A stretch of DNA of 24,243 bases from DASUMF01 sp040510575 (lineage in GTDB: Bacteria > Actinomycetota > Acidimicrobiia > IMCC26256 > DASPTH01), in assembly GCA_040510575.1 (NCBI GenBank), contig JBEVIU010000162.1:1-24243 (forward strand), given 5' to 3'. The number at the start of each line of letters is the position of its first letter. The first letter of the stretch is position 1. Below the pieces are notes generated by a model. It saw only the letters and a program-made list of their open reading frames with translations. It did not search any database and was not told the origin of the DNA. Below, in pieces: positions 6,934-14,396 of the stretch. A program made the translations under genes and the position numbers.

Positions 6934-8663
6934 GCCGCCTCCTGCGCCATCTGGGACTCCACGATCTCGACGTAGGTGGGACAGGTCTCGAGCAGCTCCT
7001 CGTGGGTGCCGAGCCCGACGTTGCGGCCCTCGTCGATCACGAGGATCTGATCGGCGTCGAGGATGGTGGAGATTCGCTGCGCCACGATGACGACCGCCGC
7101 TTCGCGGATGACGGGCTCGAGCGCGGCGCGCAGCCGCGCGTCGGTCGCGAGGTCGAGGGCCGAGAACGAGTCGTCGAACAGGTAGACGTCGGGTTTCTTC
7201 ACCAGCGCGCGAGCGATCGCGAGCCGCTGCCGCTGACCGCCCGACACGTTGGTGCCGCCCTGCGCGATCCGCGAGTCGAGGCCTCTCGGCATCGCCGCGA
7301 CGAAGTCGCGTGCCTGCGCGACCTCCAACGCTTCCCACAGCTCGTCGTCGCTGGCGTCGGCCCGGCCGTACCGCAGGTTGCTGGCGATCGTGCCGGTGAA
7401 GAGGAAGGGCTTCTGAGGGACGAGCCCGATGTGGCTCCACAAGAGCTCAGGATCGAGCTCGCGCACGTCGACGCCGTCGATCAGCACCGATCCGCCCGTC
7501 GTGTCGTAGAGGCGCGGCCCCAGGCTGATCAAGGTCGTCTTCCCTGCGCCCGTGCTCCCGACGACCGCGAGCTTCTGCCCGGCGTCGACCCGGAACGAGA
7601 TGTCGTTGAGCACCGGCTCCTCGGCCCCCGCGTAGCTGAAGCTCACGTTGCGCATCTCGAACGAACCACGGGTCGGCAGGTCGACGACCGGAGTCGCGGG
7701 TGCGTGGATCGACGCCTCCGTGTTGAGCACCTCGGCGATGCGGGCGGCGCAGACCGCGGCTCGGGGCCACATCACCGCGACGAAGGTCGCCATCATCACT
7801 GCGGTGAGAATCTGGATCAGGTAGGTGAGGAACGCGATCATCGTCCCGATCTGCATCTCGCCCGCGTCCACGCGAGCAGCGCCGAACCAGACTGCGGCAA
7901 CACTCGAGACGTTCAGCACCAGCATCACGCTCGGGAACATGAACGCCTGCAGGCGTCCGGCCTTCAACGAGGTCTCGGTGAGGTCTGCGTTGGCGACGCC
8001 GAAGCGCACGCCTTCTTCGGGCTCCCGGACGAACGCGCGCACCACGCGCATGCCGGTGATCTGCTCGCGCATGACCTGGTTCACACGGTCGATGCGGACC
8101 TGCATGAACTCGAACTGCGGGATGAGTCGGATGACGACCACGCCGACGCTCATCACGAGGGCGGGGATGGCCACGACGAGGATCAGCGAGAGCGGGCCGT
8201 CTTCGCGGATGGCGAAGAACAGTCCCCCGATGATCATGATCGGCGCACTGACGAACAGCGTGCAGATCATCACGACGAGCATCTGCACCTGCTGCACGTC
8301 GTTGGTGATACGCGTGATGAGCGACGACGCGCCGAAGGTGTTGACGTCGGCGGTCGAGAACGCGGTGACGCCCCGGAACAGCGCACCGCGCACATCGCGA
8401 CCGAACGACATCGCGGCCTTGGCGCCGAAGTAGATCGCGATGACCGCGAACACGACCTGTATCAGCGTCACACCCAACATGAGGGCTCCGACGCGGGAGA
8501 TGTAGTCGGTGTCACCGGTGATCACACCATTGTTGATGATGTCGGCGTTGATGGTCGGCAGGAGGAGCGTGAGGATCGTCTGCACGAACTGGAACGCGAG
8601 CACCGCCAGCAACAGGCTGCGATACGGCAACAGGTACTTCCTGAGGAGTTGGAGCATCAACAT
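6930..8663 (-). CDS. ABC exporter half-transporter, degenerate-site subunit
   Basis: A 577-residue partner of the following ABC gene. Six membrane segments occupy about residues 15-300. The nucleotide-binding domain has Walker A GSTGAGKTT near 369, Q-loop VPQKPFLFTG, a canonical signature VSGGQRQRLAIARA near 473, and Walker B VYLFDDSFSALD with Asp (near 498) where the catalytic Glu normally sits. The switch His is replaced by Gln (VIVAQRISTI, near 529). These two substitutions are the hallmark of the non-catalytic subunit of heterodimeric exporters such as TM287/288. Start candidates are the ATGs at 8663 and 8657, both overlapping the tetR stop; 8663 is preferred for its spacing to a weak GGTGGA. 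Translation is coupled to both neighbours. Confidence 0.95.
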   Translation of the reverse strand: MLMLQLLRKYLLPYRSLLLAVLAFQFVQTILTLLLPTINADIINNGVITGDTDYISRVGALMLGVTLIQVVFAVIAIYFGAKAAMSFGRDVRGALFRGVTAFSTADVNTFGASSLITRITNDVQQVQMLVVMICTLFVSAPIMIIGGLFFAIREDGPLSLILVVAIPALVMSVGVVVIRLIPQFEFMQVRIDRVNQVMREQITGMRVVRAFVREPEEGVRFGVANADLTETSLKAGRLQAFMFPSVMLVLNVSSVAAVWFGAARVDAGEMQIGTMIAFLTYLIQILTAVMMATFVAVMWPRAAVCAARIAEVLNTEASIHAPATPVVDLPTRGSFEMRNVSFSYAGAEEPVLNDISFRVDAGQKLAVVGSTGAGKTTLISLGPRLYDTTGGSVLIDGVDVRELDPELLWSHIGLVPQKPFLFTGTIASNLRYGRADASDDELWEALEVAQARDFVAAMPRGLDSRIAQGGTNVSGGQRQRLAIARALVKKPDVYLFDDSFSALDLATDARLRAALEPVIREAAVVIVAQRISTILDADQILVIDEGRNVGLGTHEELLETCPTYVEIVESQMAQEAA

Positions 8664-9307
8664 GAGGGTCCACCGGAGGAATCGGTTCGGATGCCGTCGA
8701 GCACCACCGAGACGATCTCTCGGGGTGTGAGCGGCACATCGCCTGTGAGTGCAGGGTGACAGCTCGCGTGCGTGAGGCCGCGCAGCATGTCGGCGGCGCG
8801 CAAGGGATCGGTCTTCAGCTGCGCCCGATCGGGTTCGAGCACGGTTGCCAGCGCATCGAGGATCGTCTGGGGCTGCTTGGTCTTGGTGCGCTGGCCTTCG
8901 GGCAAGTTGGCCACACCCACTGCGGTGAGGATGCGCCACATCGATGCGACACGATGCTGGAGGATCGACACCGCGGCCACACAACGTTCGTCGAGATCGA
9001 GGTTCGGGTCGATCGCGACGAGCTCGGCTGCGACCGGCGCGGGGTCGAAGGCCTGCTCGACGGCGGCTTGGATCAGGGTGTCCTTGTCGGCGAAGACCCG
9101 GAAGATGGTGCCTTCGGCAACGCCGGCCGCCGCGGCGATCTGGCGTGTGGTGATCGCCGTCCCGTGTTCGAACAACAGCGGCACCGTTGCGTCGAGGATC
9201 GCCGCTCGGCGCTCCTCAGGGGGCATCGCGGAGGCCCGCGCCCGCGCCGTTGCCGCATCCTGCGGCTCGACCTCGCTCAGCGTGGCGCCTGATCGGGTGG
9301 GGCTCAT
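8657..9307 (-). CDS. TetR family transcriptional regulator
   Basis: A 216-residue repressor-type protein. The helix-turn-helix spans roughly residues 34-80, containing ILDATVPLLFEHG, then TTRQIAAAAGVAEGTIFRVF and ADKDTLI, the standard TetR_N pattern. The C-terminal ligand domain is divergent, as usual. It is the first gene of a minus-strand operon with the two ABC half-transporters, its TGA overlapping the next ATG. This suggests it senses a substrate of that pump. The ATG at 9307 was chosen because a TATGCT -10 box lies 7 nt upstream (leaderless arrangement); an in-frame ATG at 9319 would fall inside that box. A perfect 18-bp palindrome at 9323-9340 is the likely autoregulatory operator. Confidence 0.93.
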   Translation of the reverse strand: MSPTRSGATLSEVEPQDAATARARASAMPPEERRAAILDATVPLLFEHGTAITTRQIAAAAGVAEGTIFRVFADKDTLIQAAVEQAFDPAPVAAELVAIDPNLDLDERCVAAVSILQHRVASMWRILTAVGVANLPEGQRTKTKQPQTILDALATVLEPDRAQLKTDPLRAADMLRGLTHASCHPALTGDVPLTPREIVSVVLDGIRTDSSGGPSC

Positions 9308-9314
9308 CCGCAGG

Positions 9315-9320
9315 AGCATA
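9315..9320 (-). promoter_or_regulatory. -10 box of the tetR-ABC operon
   Basis: TATGCT on the minus strand, 7 nt before the tetR ATG at 9307, with no ribosome-binding site between them. The operator palindrome lies immediately upstream, where the -10/-35 spacer would be. Confidence 0.45.
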
Positions 9321-9322
9321 CA

Positions 9323-9340
9323 TGAGTGAGCGCTCACTCA
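9323..9340. promoter_or_regulatory. Perfect 18-bp palindrome, probable TetR operator
   Basis: TGAGTGAGCGCTCACTCA is identical to its own reverse complement over all 18 bases. It lies 15 bp upstream of the tetR start, just upstream of the putative -10 box, and 112 bp upstream of the divergent methyltransferase gene. TGAGTGA/TCACTCA half-sites are common for TetR-family repressors in actinobacteria. I infer autorepression of the efflux operon, with possible effect on the divergent gene. Confidence 0.8.
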
Positions 9341-9452
9341 CGTATCGACATCCCAGGTGCCCACGATCCGATCGCCCGATGCGTCCGGGCGCCGGCTGTA
9401 ACGGCGGGCGGGTCGGCGGCACTGTCCAACAACCGCGAACCGAGGAGGGCGC

Positions 9453-10070
9453 ATGGGTGTGTACAGAGAGCGGGTGCTCCCCCACGTCATCAACGTGGCG
9501 TGCGGCGCCAAGTCGGCCCAGCCGTACCGACGCCGGGTCTGCGCAGCATTGTCGGGTGATGTGGTCGAGCTCGGGTTCGGCACCGGCCACAACGTCCCCT
9601 TCTACCCCGACGCGGTCACACGGGTCGTGGCGGTCGAGCCGTCGGATACGTCGTGGAAGCTCGCGAGCGAACGCGTCGCCGCATCGAACGTCCCGGTGGA
9701 ACGTGCGGGGCTCGACGGTGCGTCGCTGCCGTTCGCCGACGACAGCTACGACGCCGTGCTCTCGACGTGGACGCTGTGCACCATCTCTGATGTGGTCGCC
9801 GCGCTCGGAGAGGTCCGTCGCGTGCTCAAGCCTGGCGGCAGGCTTCACTTCCTCGAGCACGGCCGAGCGCCCGACGAGAACGTCCGCCGGTGGCAGCGGC
9901 GTCTCGACCCGCTCGAGCAACGACTGTTCGGCGGCTGCCATCTGACGCGACCGATCGTCGATCTCGTCAGCGAGGCCGGGTTCGCGATCACCGAGCTCGA
10001 CGAGTTCTACGAAAAGGGCGCGCCCAAGTTCGCAGGCGCCGACTCGCTCGGCATCGCGGTGTCCGCCTGA
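9453..10070 (+). CDS. Class I SAM-dependent methyltransferase, METTL7-like
   Basis: A 205-residue soluble methyltransferase. Motif I is DVVELGFGTGHNVPFYP, an acidic residue ends the next strand (VVAVEPSD), and motif post-I/II includes LPFADDSYDAVLSTWTLCTI. The characteristic EVRRVLKPGGRLHFLEHG follows. This layout is that of small UbiE/METTL7-type enzymes; the methyl acceptor (lipid, quinone or thiol) is not evident. The ATG at 9453 has a strong ribosome-binding site (gaggagg). The gene diverges from the tetR efflux operon and may share its operator. It converges on the PhnB-like gene with a 9-nt gap filled by a hairpin. Confidence 0.9.
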   Translation: MGVYRERVLPHVINVACGAKSAQPYRRRVCAALSGDVVELGFGTGHNVPFYPDAVTRVVAVEPSDTSWKLASERVAASNVPVERAGLDGASLPFADDSYDAVLSTWTLCTISDVVAALGEVRRVLKPGGRLHFLEHGRAPDENVRRWQRRLDPLEQRLFGGCHLTRPIVDLVSEAGFAITELDEFYEKGAPKFAGADSLGIAVSA

Positions 10071-10090
10071 CGGCTGGTGTCAGCCGTCAG
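10067..10090. terminator. Bidirectional hairpin shared by two convergent genes
   Basis: A perfect 10-bp stem (CTGACGGCTG / CAGCCGTCAG) with a GTGT loop. The methyltransferase TGA (10068-10070) lies in one arm; the stop of the opposing PhnB-like gene (10080-10082) spans the loop and other arm. There is no U-tract, which is common for actinobacterial terminators. The symmetry suits termination in both directions. Confidence 0.65.
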
Positions 10091-10550
10091 CCGCTGCCAG
10101 CAACTCGGCGAGGTCGAGCTTCTTCATTCCCAACATCGCCTTCATCGCTCGCTGCCCGCGTGCCGGGTCGGGGTCGTTCAGCACGGCTTCCATGCCCTCG
10201 GGCACGATCTGCCATGACAGGCCGTACTTGTCCTTCAGCCAACCGCACTGGCTCTCCTCGCCACCATCGCAGAGGGCATTCCAGTAGTAGTCGACCTCCT
10301 CCTGGTCGGCGCAGTTGACGAGCAGTGAGATCGCTTCGTCGAAGGTGAACTCGGGACCACCGTTGATCGCGGTGTACGGCTGGCCGTCGAGCACGAAGTC
10401 GACCGTCAGCACCGTGCCCGCTTCACGCGGACCTGCTTCGCCGTAGTGGGTCACGTTGGTCACCTGCGAGTTGGGGAACACCGACACGTAGAACTCGGCC
10501 GCGTCGAGGCCGTTGGTGTCGAACCAGAGGTTCGGGGTGATCTTGGGCAT
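10080..10550 (-). CDS. PhnB-like VOC superfamily protein
   Basis: A 156-residue protein of the vicinal-oxygen-chelate (glyoxalase/dioxygenase fold) superfamily, the subgroup often labelled PhnB or 3-demethylubiquinone-9 3-methyltransferase. It begins MPKITPNLWFDTNGLDAAEF and continues with VFPNSQVTNV, GTVLTVDFVLDGQPYTAING, EEVDYYWNAL, then CGWLKDKYGLSWQIVP near residue 105. The C-terminus AMKAMLGMKKLDLAELLAAA is the usual end of this subgroup. The methyltransferase label seen in databases is not supported by any SAM motif; the true function is unknown. The ATG at 10550 has a ribosome-binding site (gaggag). Its stop codon is inside the shared terminator hairpin. Confidence 0.93.
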   Translation of the reverse strand: MPKITPNLWFDTNGLDAAEFYVSVFPNSQVTNVTHYGEAGPREAGTVLTVDFVLDGQPYTAINGGPEFTFDEAISLLVNCADQEEVDYYWNALCDGGEESQCGWLKDKYGLSWQIVPEGMEAVLNDPDPARGQRAMKAMLGMKKLDLAELLAAADG

Positions 10551-10755
10551 GACGTCGCTCCTCGTCTCGACCTACGGGTCGTCCGTTCGGTCCTGCAGAC
10601 CGTGCCGCCAGGTTGAAATCATCGCTGAGGTCGCGATTCGACAGGTTCGACGCCGCCGTCGCCGTCGCCGACAGGAGCTTCCGTGTCCACAGATCGCGTG
10701 TCTGCCACCTGCCGAATCGCCGCGATCGGCACTGAGGAGCGCGCAGCCGCTCCCC

Positions 10756-10761
10756 TACCCT
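10756..10761 (+). promoter_or_regulatory. -10 box of the HugZ-like gene, leaderless type
   Basis: TACCCT lies 7 nt upstream of the ATG at 10769, with no ribosome-binding site between. This is in the 218-bp divergent region between the PhnB-like and HugZ-like genes. No clear -35. Confidence 0.4.
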
Positions 10762-10768
10762 GGCCCGC

Positions 10769-11590
10769 ATGAACGAACGTCCATCGGGTCACCAGGTACC
10801 GACGGGAGCGGAAGGCGGGTCGGTCGATTCCCCTGCCGTACCGCCGCGCGAGCCGTCGCACGCGGAGCGGTGCCGCACGCTCGTCGCGTCCGCACGCCGC
10901 GGAGCGCTCTCCACGATCGCCACCGAACCTGCTGGCTACCCGTACGGGTCAGTGGCCAGCTATGGCCTCGACGACCTCGGGAACCCGCTGCTCTTCGTGA
11001 GCTCGATGGCCGAGCACACGCAGAACGCGCTGCGCGACCCGCGCGCCAGCCTCCTCGCGGCCGAACCGGTTCCCGAAGGCGCGGATCCCCTGGCGAGCGG
11101 TCGGGTCACGCTGCTCGGTGACCTCCTGCCCGTTGCCGACGACGATCGGGCGATCGCGCGTGACCGTTACCTCGCCGCGAACCCGGCGGCGTCGTACTAC
11201 ATCGACTTCGGTGACTTCGCCTTCTACCGCCTCACAGTCCAGAGCATCCGGTACGTCGGTGGGTACGGACGCATGAGCTGGGTCGACCCTGCCGAGTATG
11301 CGAGCGCCGAGTCGGATCCGCTCGTCGACGCCGCGGCCGGGATCATCGAGCACATGAACGCGGATCACGCGGAAGCGCAGGTCCTGTTCTGTCGCCACTT
11401 CGGGCAGCGCCCCGACACCACCGCCGCCAGCATGTCGGCCGTCGACCGCTACGGCTTCGAGATGATCGCGATCAGCGACGCGGGCCGGGCGGCGGTGCGA
11501 CTCGAGTTTCCCGACGACTGCACCACCGGCGACGAGGTCCGCCGCGCCATGGTCGCCATGGTGGCCGAGGCGCGCGCCGCTTCGGCGTGA
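10769..11590 (+). CDS. HugZ-like heme-related protein (PNPOx fold plus DUF2470)
   Basis: A 273-residue protein with a pyridoxamine-5'-phosphate-oxidase-like split barrel (about residues 30-170: ALSTIATEPAGYPYGSVASY, then LLFVSSMAEHTQNALRDPRASLL) and a C-terminal DUF2470 domain (about 185-270: AAGIIEHMNADHAEAQVLFC). This combination is that of HugZ/HutZ heme-degrading or heme-utilisation proteins, where a C-terminal-domain His binds heme; which His serves here cannot be decided by eye. The first 30 residues are low-complexity and may be disordered. The ATG lies 7 nt after a -10-like box, so the transcript is probably leaderless. No heme transporter lies in the window. Confidence 0.88.
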   Translation: MNERPSGHQVPTGAEGGSVDSPAVPPREPSHAERCRTLVASARRGALSTIATEPAGYPYGSVASYGLDDLGNPLLFVSSMAEHTQNALRDPRASLLAAEPVPEGADPLASGRVTLLGDLLPVADDDRAIARDRYLAANPAASYYIDFGDFAFYRLTVQSIRYVGGYGRMSWVDPAEYASAESDPLVDAAAGIIEHMNADHAEAQVLFCRHFGQRPDTTAASMSAVDRYGFEMIAISDAGRAAVRLEFPDDCTTGDEVRRAMVAMVAEARAASA

Positions 11591-11596
11591 TCCCGG

Positions 11597-11602
11597 TACG
11601 GT
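11597..11602 (+). promoter_or_regulatory. Possible -10 box before the small unknown gene
   Basis: TACGGT, just after the HugZ-like stop and about 38 nt before the GTG at 11641. A ribosome-binding site (aggagg, 11628-11633) follows, so this would give a short leader. Confidence 0.3.
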
Positions 11603-11640
11603 GGGACCGTTGAGTCCGAGCCCGAACAGGAGGCTGCGCC

Positions 11641-11988
11641 GTGCCGCTCCCCGATGGCTGTGAGATGACCGGGTCACACCTCGTGTTCTGGGAGCTGGCC
11701 ACCGAGCCACAGCTCGCCGATGTCGACGCCCACTACGAACGGTGCTGCTTCGTGGCCTGCACCAACGCACTTCGGCCACTCGGCCCGGTGGAGATCATCT
11801 CGCAAGCTCTCCCCGAGCTGTCGCCTGGCACGGCGATCATGTGGGGCGACCGAACACTCACCGCCGAGGCCGCCGACATGTATCGCGCGCAGGGATACGT
11901 GCTGTGTGAGCTGCGGTTGCCCGTGCAGGCGATGGGTGCCCCCGTGCCATCGGACGTCTCGACCGAGCGACCCACGTCCACGTTCTGA
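11641..11988 (+). CDS. Small protein of unknown function, cysteine-containing
   Basis: A 115-residue soluble protein starting at GTG 11641, with a textbook ribosome-binding site (aggagg, 7 nt upstream). I do not recognise the family. It has no signal peptide or membrane segment. A notable segment is YERCCFVACTNALRPLG (three Cys within five positions), and further Cys occur near residue 7 and in QGYVLCELRLPV; there is no CxxC pair. The C-terminal 15 residues are Ser/Thr/Pro-rich. It lies between the HugZ-like gene (50 bp upstream) and the YihY-like gene (9 bp downstream), all on one strand, so it is probably co-transcribed with the latter. The strong ribosome-binding site and tight spacing argue that it is real. 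Confidence 0.7.
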   Translation: MPLPDGCEMTGSHLVFWELATEPQLADVDAHYERCCFVACTNALRPLGPVEIISQALPELSPGTAIMWGDRTLTAEAADMYRAQGYVLCELRLPVQAMGAPVPSDVSTERPTSTF

Positions 11989-11997
11989 TCGTCTCCG

Positions 11998-12966
11998 ATG
12001 GCAGATGAGCCGTCGCGTACGAGTCACGGCGTCGCGGGCGTGCGAAGCGTGGTCACCGGCGCACGCGCGCGGGCGGAGCGCACACTCGTCTGGCAGGTGT
12101 GGGAACGGATGCTCGAGATCGAGTTCGTCGACCGCAGCGTCGCGCTTGCGGGGAAGGCGTTCGTGTCGTTCTTTCCGCTCGTCATCGTCGTGGCGTCGTT
12201 CATGTCGGCGAGCATCCGTCACTCGATCTACACGACGTTGACCCATCGCCTCGGCATCGAAGGGGACGCGCTGGCGAGTGCGAAGCAGGCCTTCAAGTCT
12301 TCCGACGATGTCCGACGGGCAACCGGGTTTCTCGGTCTGCTCCTCACGATCTTCTTCGCGAGCTCGTTCACGACCGCGCTGCAGCGCGTGTACCTCCGCG
12401 CGTGGCGTCGCCCTCCGGGCAGGAAGGCTGGTCAGTACCTGCGCGGTCCGGCGTGGTTCCTCGTGATCCTGGCCGACATGGCGCTCCTCGGCGCGCTGCG
12501 CGGCGTGCTCGACACCGGCGCATTGGTCGCAGTCTTCGCCGTCGTGTCGCTGCTCGCCGTGGCGGGGCTCTGGTGGTTCACCGCGTGGTTCATGCTGATG
12601 GGCCAGGTGCGGTGGCGCGCGCTCGTGCCGACCGGCTTGGTCACGGCGGTCGCGATGTTGGGCTACGCGGTCTCCGCGAGCATCTGGATGCCCGAGGTCA
12701 TCACCCGCAACCAGAACCAGTTCGGATTCTTCGGCGTGGCGCTGGCGCTGGTCACCTGGTTCTCGGGCGCCGCGATCTGCATCCTGGTCGGCGCGTGCGC
12801 CGGCGCGGTGTTGGCAGCGGACGACGGTTGGATCGGCCGGTTGACCCGCGGACGCGCCGAGAGCGTGTTGGTCGACGGCGCCGAGGGGTCGCTCTCGGCG
12901 CCCGCACTCGTGCCACGTCTACGCGACGCGTTCCGCCCGACGGAAGACGAGGTGAGCTCGACCTAG
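11998..12966 (+). CDS. YihY/BrkB family inner-membrane protein
   Basis: A 322-residue membrane protein with six predicted transmembrane helices, near residues 47-68, 105-127, 147-166, 170-200, 207-226 and 240-270. Early family landmarks include ALAGKAFVSFFPLVIVVA, where relatives usually have A(L)AYYxLFSLFPLLL. The later part LVTWFSGAAICILVGACAGAVL matches the family's conserved last helix. The family was once called ribonuclease BN by mistake; its actual role (possibly transport or envelope related) is unknown. The ATG at 11998 has no clear ribosome-binding site and starts 9 nt after the previous stop, consistent with translational coupling. The C-terminal 50 residues are cytoplasmic and charged. 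Confidence 0.87.
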   Translation: MADEPSRTSHGVAGVRSVVTGARARAERTLVWQVWERMLEIEFVDRSVALAGKAFVSFFPLVIVVASFMSASIRHSIYTTLTHRLGIEGDALASAKQAFKSSDDVRRATGFLGLLLTIFFASSFTTALQRVYLRAWRRPPGRKAGQYLRGPAWFLVILADMALLGALRGVLDTGALVAVFAVVSLLAVAGLWWFTAWFMLMGQVRWRALVPTGLVTAVAMLGYAVSASIWMPEVITRNQNQFGFFGVALALVTWFSGAAICILVGACAGAVLAADDGWIGRLTRGRAESVLVDGAEGSLSAPALVPRLRDAFRPTEDEVSST

Positions 12967-12997
12967 CCGGCACGTAGAGCGAGCCGCACCCGACCCC

Positions 12998-13003
12998 TAC
13001 GCT
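12998..13003 (+). promoter_or_regulatory. -10 box of the RNA methyltransferase gene, leaderless type
   Basis: TACGCT lies 6 nt before the GTG start at 13010, with no ribosome-binding site. Located in the 43-bp gap after the YihY-like gene. Confidence 0.42.
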
Positions 13004-13009
13004 GCGACC

Positions 13010-14254
13010 GTGTCGAGCACGAGTGAGGACCGGGACACCGTGATCGTGCGCGCCGAACGCCTCGTCGCCGGCGGTGCAGCGTTGTCGCGGCGCGACGATG
13101 GGGAGATCGTCCTCGTGCGCGGCGCGCTGCCCGGCGAGCTGGTGGAGGTTTCCGTTGCCGCGCAGCACGGTGCAGCGCGGGGGGCCTTGCAGCGCGTGCT
13201 CGAGCCGTCGGCGGATCGGATCGCCCCAGCGTGTCCCCATGTGGCGCAGCGATGTGGCGGGTGCGACCTCGCCGATCTCGGACACGCGCAGCAGCAGCGA
13301 GCCAAGATCGAGCTCGTCGTCGACTCGTTCCGACGGCTCGGGAAGTGGAGCGAGCCCGCCGTACGCACCGGTCCACCACTCGATCCGTGGGGTTTCCGCA
13401 CCACCATGCGACTCGCGGTGCAACACGGCAGGGCGGGGCTACGACAGACCGCGAGCAACGACATCGTCGAGATCGACCATTGCGCAGTGGCACATCCGTT
13501 GCTCGACGAGTTGATCGTCGACGGCAGGTACGCGGGCGCGACCGAGGTGACGTTGCGCGTCGGGGCCACGACCGGTGAGCGCCTCGCGCTCGTCTCACCC
13601 AACCGCGATGGCGTGCACCTTCCCGACGACGTCAGGGTCGTCGGTGCCGACGAGCTCGCTTCCGGGAAGCGGGCATGGATCCACGACGTCGTCGTCGGAC
13701 GACGGTGGCGCATCTCGGCTGAGTCCTTCTTCCAGACCCGACCCGATGGAGCGGCGGCGCTCGTCGACGTCGTGCGGGAGCTCTCGGCCGATGTTCTCGA
13801 TGCCGAACCGGTCGCCACGGATTCGGTTCGCACCATGCACGATCTCTACAGCGGCGTCGGCCTGTTCGCCGGCGCGCTGCTCGACGGCCGCCGCGGGTGG
13901 AGGGCGGTCGCGATCGAGAGCAACCTGTCCGCGGCCGCCGATGCGCGCATCAACCTCGCCGACATCGACGCCCGGGTCGTGGCGACACCCGTGGAACGCG
14001 CTCGCGCGTCGCGCGCCCACCTTGTGATCGCTGACCCTTCGCGCGCCGGTCTCGGTCGTTCGGGCACGAAAGCCGTTGCCGCGACCCGCGCCGAGCGGCT
14101 GGTGCTCGTGAGCTGCGACGCGGCCGCGGCGGGGCGCGACCTGTTGCTCCTCGCCGGCGAGGGATACGAGCCGGTGGACTCGATCGTCATCGACCTCTTC
14201 CCCCACACCCACCATGTTGAGATCGTGACGCGCTTCGACCGAACCGGTGACTGA
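13010..14254 (+). CDS. RNA (uracil-C5) methyltransferase, TrmA/RlmD-like
   Basis: A 414-residue SAM-dependent enzyme expected to methylate C5 of a uridine in rRNA or tRNA. The N-terminal region (about 10-70) resembles a TRAM domain. Four cysteines at about C75, C82, C85 (CPHVAQRCGGC) and C158 match the [4Fe-4S] ligands of RlmD/RumA. The catalytic half has ISAESFFQ, the SAM motif MHDLYSGVGLFAGAL, LVIADPSRAGLG, the nucleophilic Cys near 369 in LVLVSCDAAAAGRDL (relatives have SCNP), and the terminal HHVEIVTRF with the general-base Glu. Whether it modifies rRNA or tRNA cannot be read off. The GTG start follows a -10 box by 6 nt and is probably leaderless. Confidence 0.92.
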   Translation: MSSTSEDRDTVIVRAERLVAGGAALSRRDDGEIVLVRGALPGELVEVSVAAQHGAARGALQRVLEPSADRIAPACPHVAQRCGGCDLADLGHAQQQRAKIELVVDSFRRLGKWSEPAVRTGPPLDPWGFRTTMRLAVQHGRAGLRQTASNDIVEIDHCAVAHPLLDELIVDGRYAGATEVTLRVGATTGERLALVSPNRDGVHLPDDVRVVGADELASGKRAWIHDVVVGRRWRISAESFFQTRPDGAAALVDVVRELSADVLDAEPVATDSVRTMHDLYSGVGLFAGALLDGRRGWRAVAIESNLSAAADARINLADIDARVVATPVERARASRAHLVIADPSRAGLGRSGTKAVAATRAERLVLVSCDAAAAGRDLLLLAGEGYEPVDSIVIDLFPHTHHVEIVTRFDRTGD

Positions 14255-14302
14255 TCGGGTCGCCGGCTCCTCGAGGGCCGGGCTCGTACGAAGTCGGCCA
14301 CA

Positions 14303-14316
14303 CGGCACACGTGCCG
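14303..14316. promoter_or_regulatory. Short inverted repeat between RNA methyltransferase and PilZ genes
   Basis: CGGCAC-AC-GTGCCG, two perfect 6-bp arms separated by 2 bp, in the 142-bp gap upstream of the PilZ gene. The 2-nt centre is too short for a stable RNA loop, so a protein-binding site is more likely than a terminator. No other feature is evident in this gap. Confidence 0.3.
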
Positions 14317-14396
14317 CACGTCACGGCGCTGTCAAGGACCTTCCGGGTGGTGCCGAACCGAGGACTCCACGACAGCGCACGGGCAGAGATCGGATC

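Noticed and set aside
6934..7440. N-terminal extension of the second ABC gene to give 797 residues
   Set aside because: The added sequence is Arg-rich antiparallel-frame noise inside the upstream ABC gene; the GTG at 6933 has a strong ribosome-binding site and yields a normal-length exporter.
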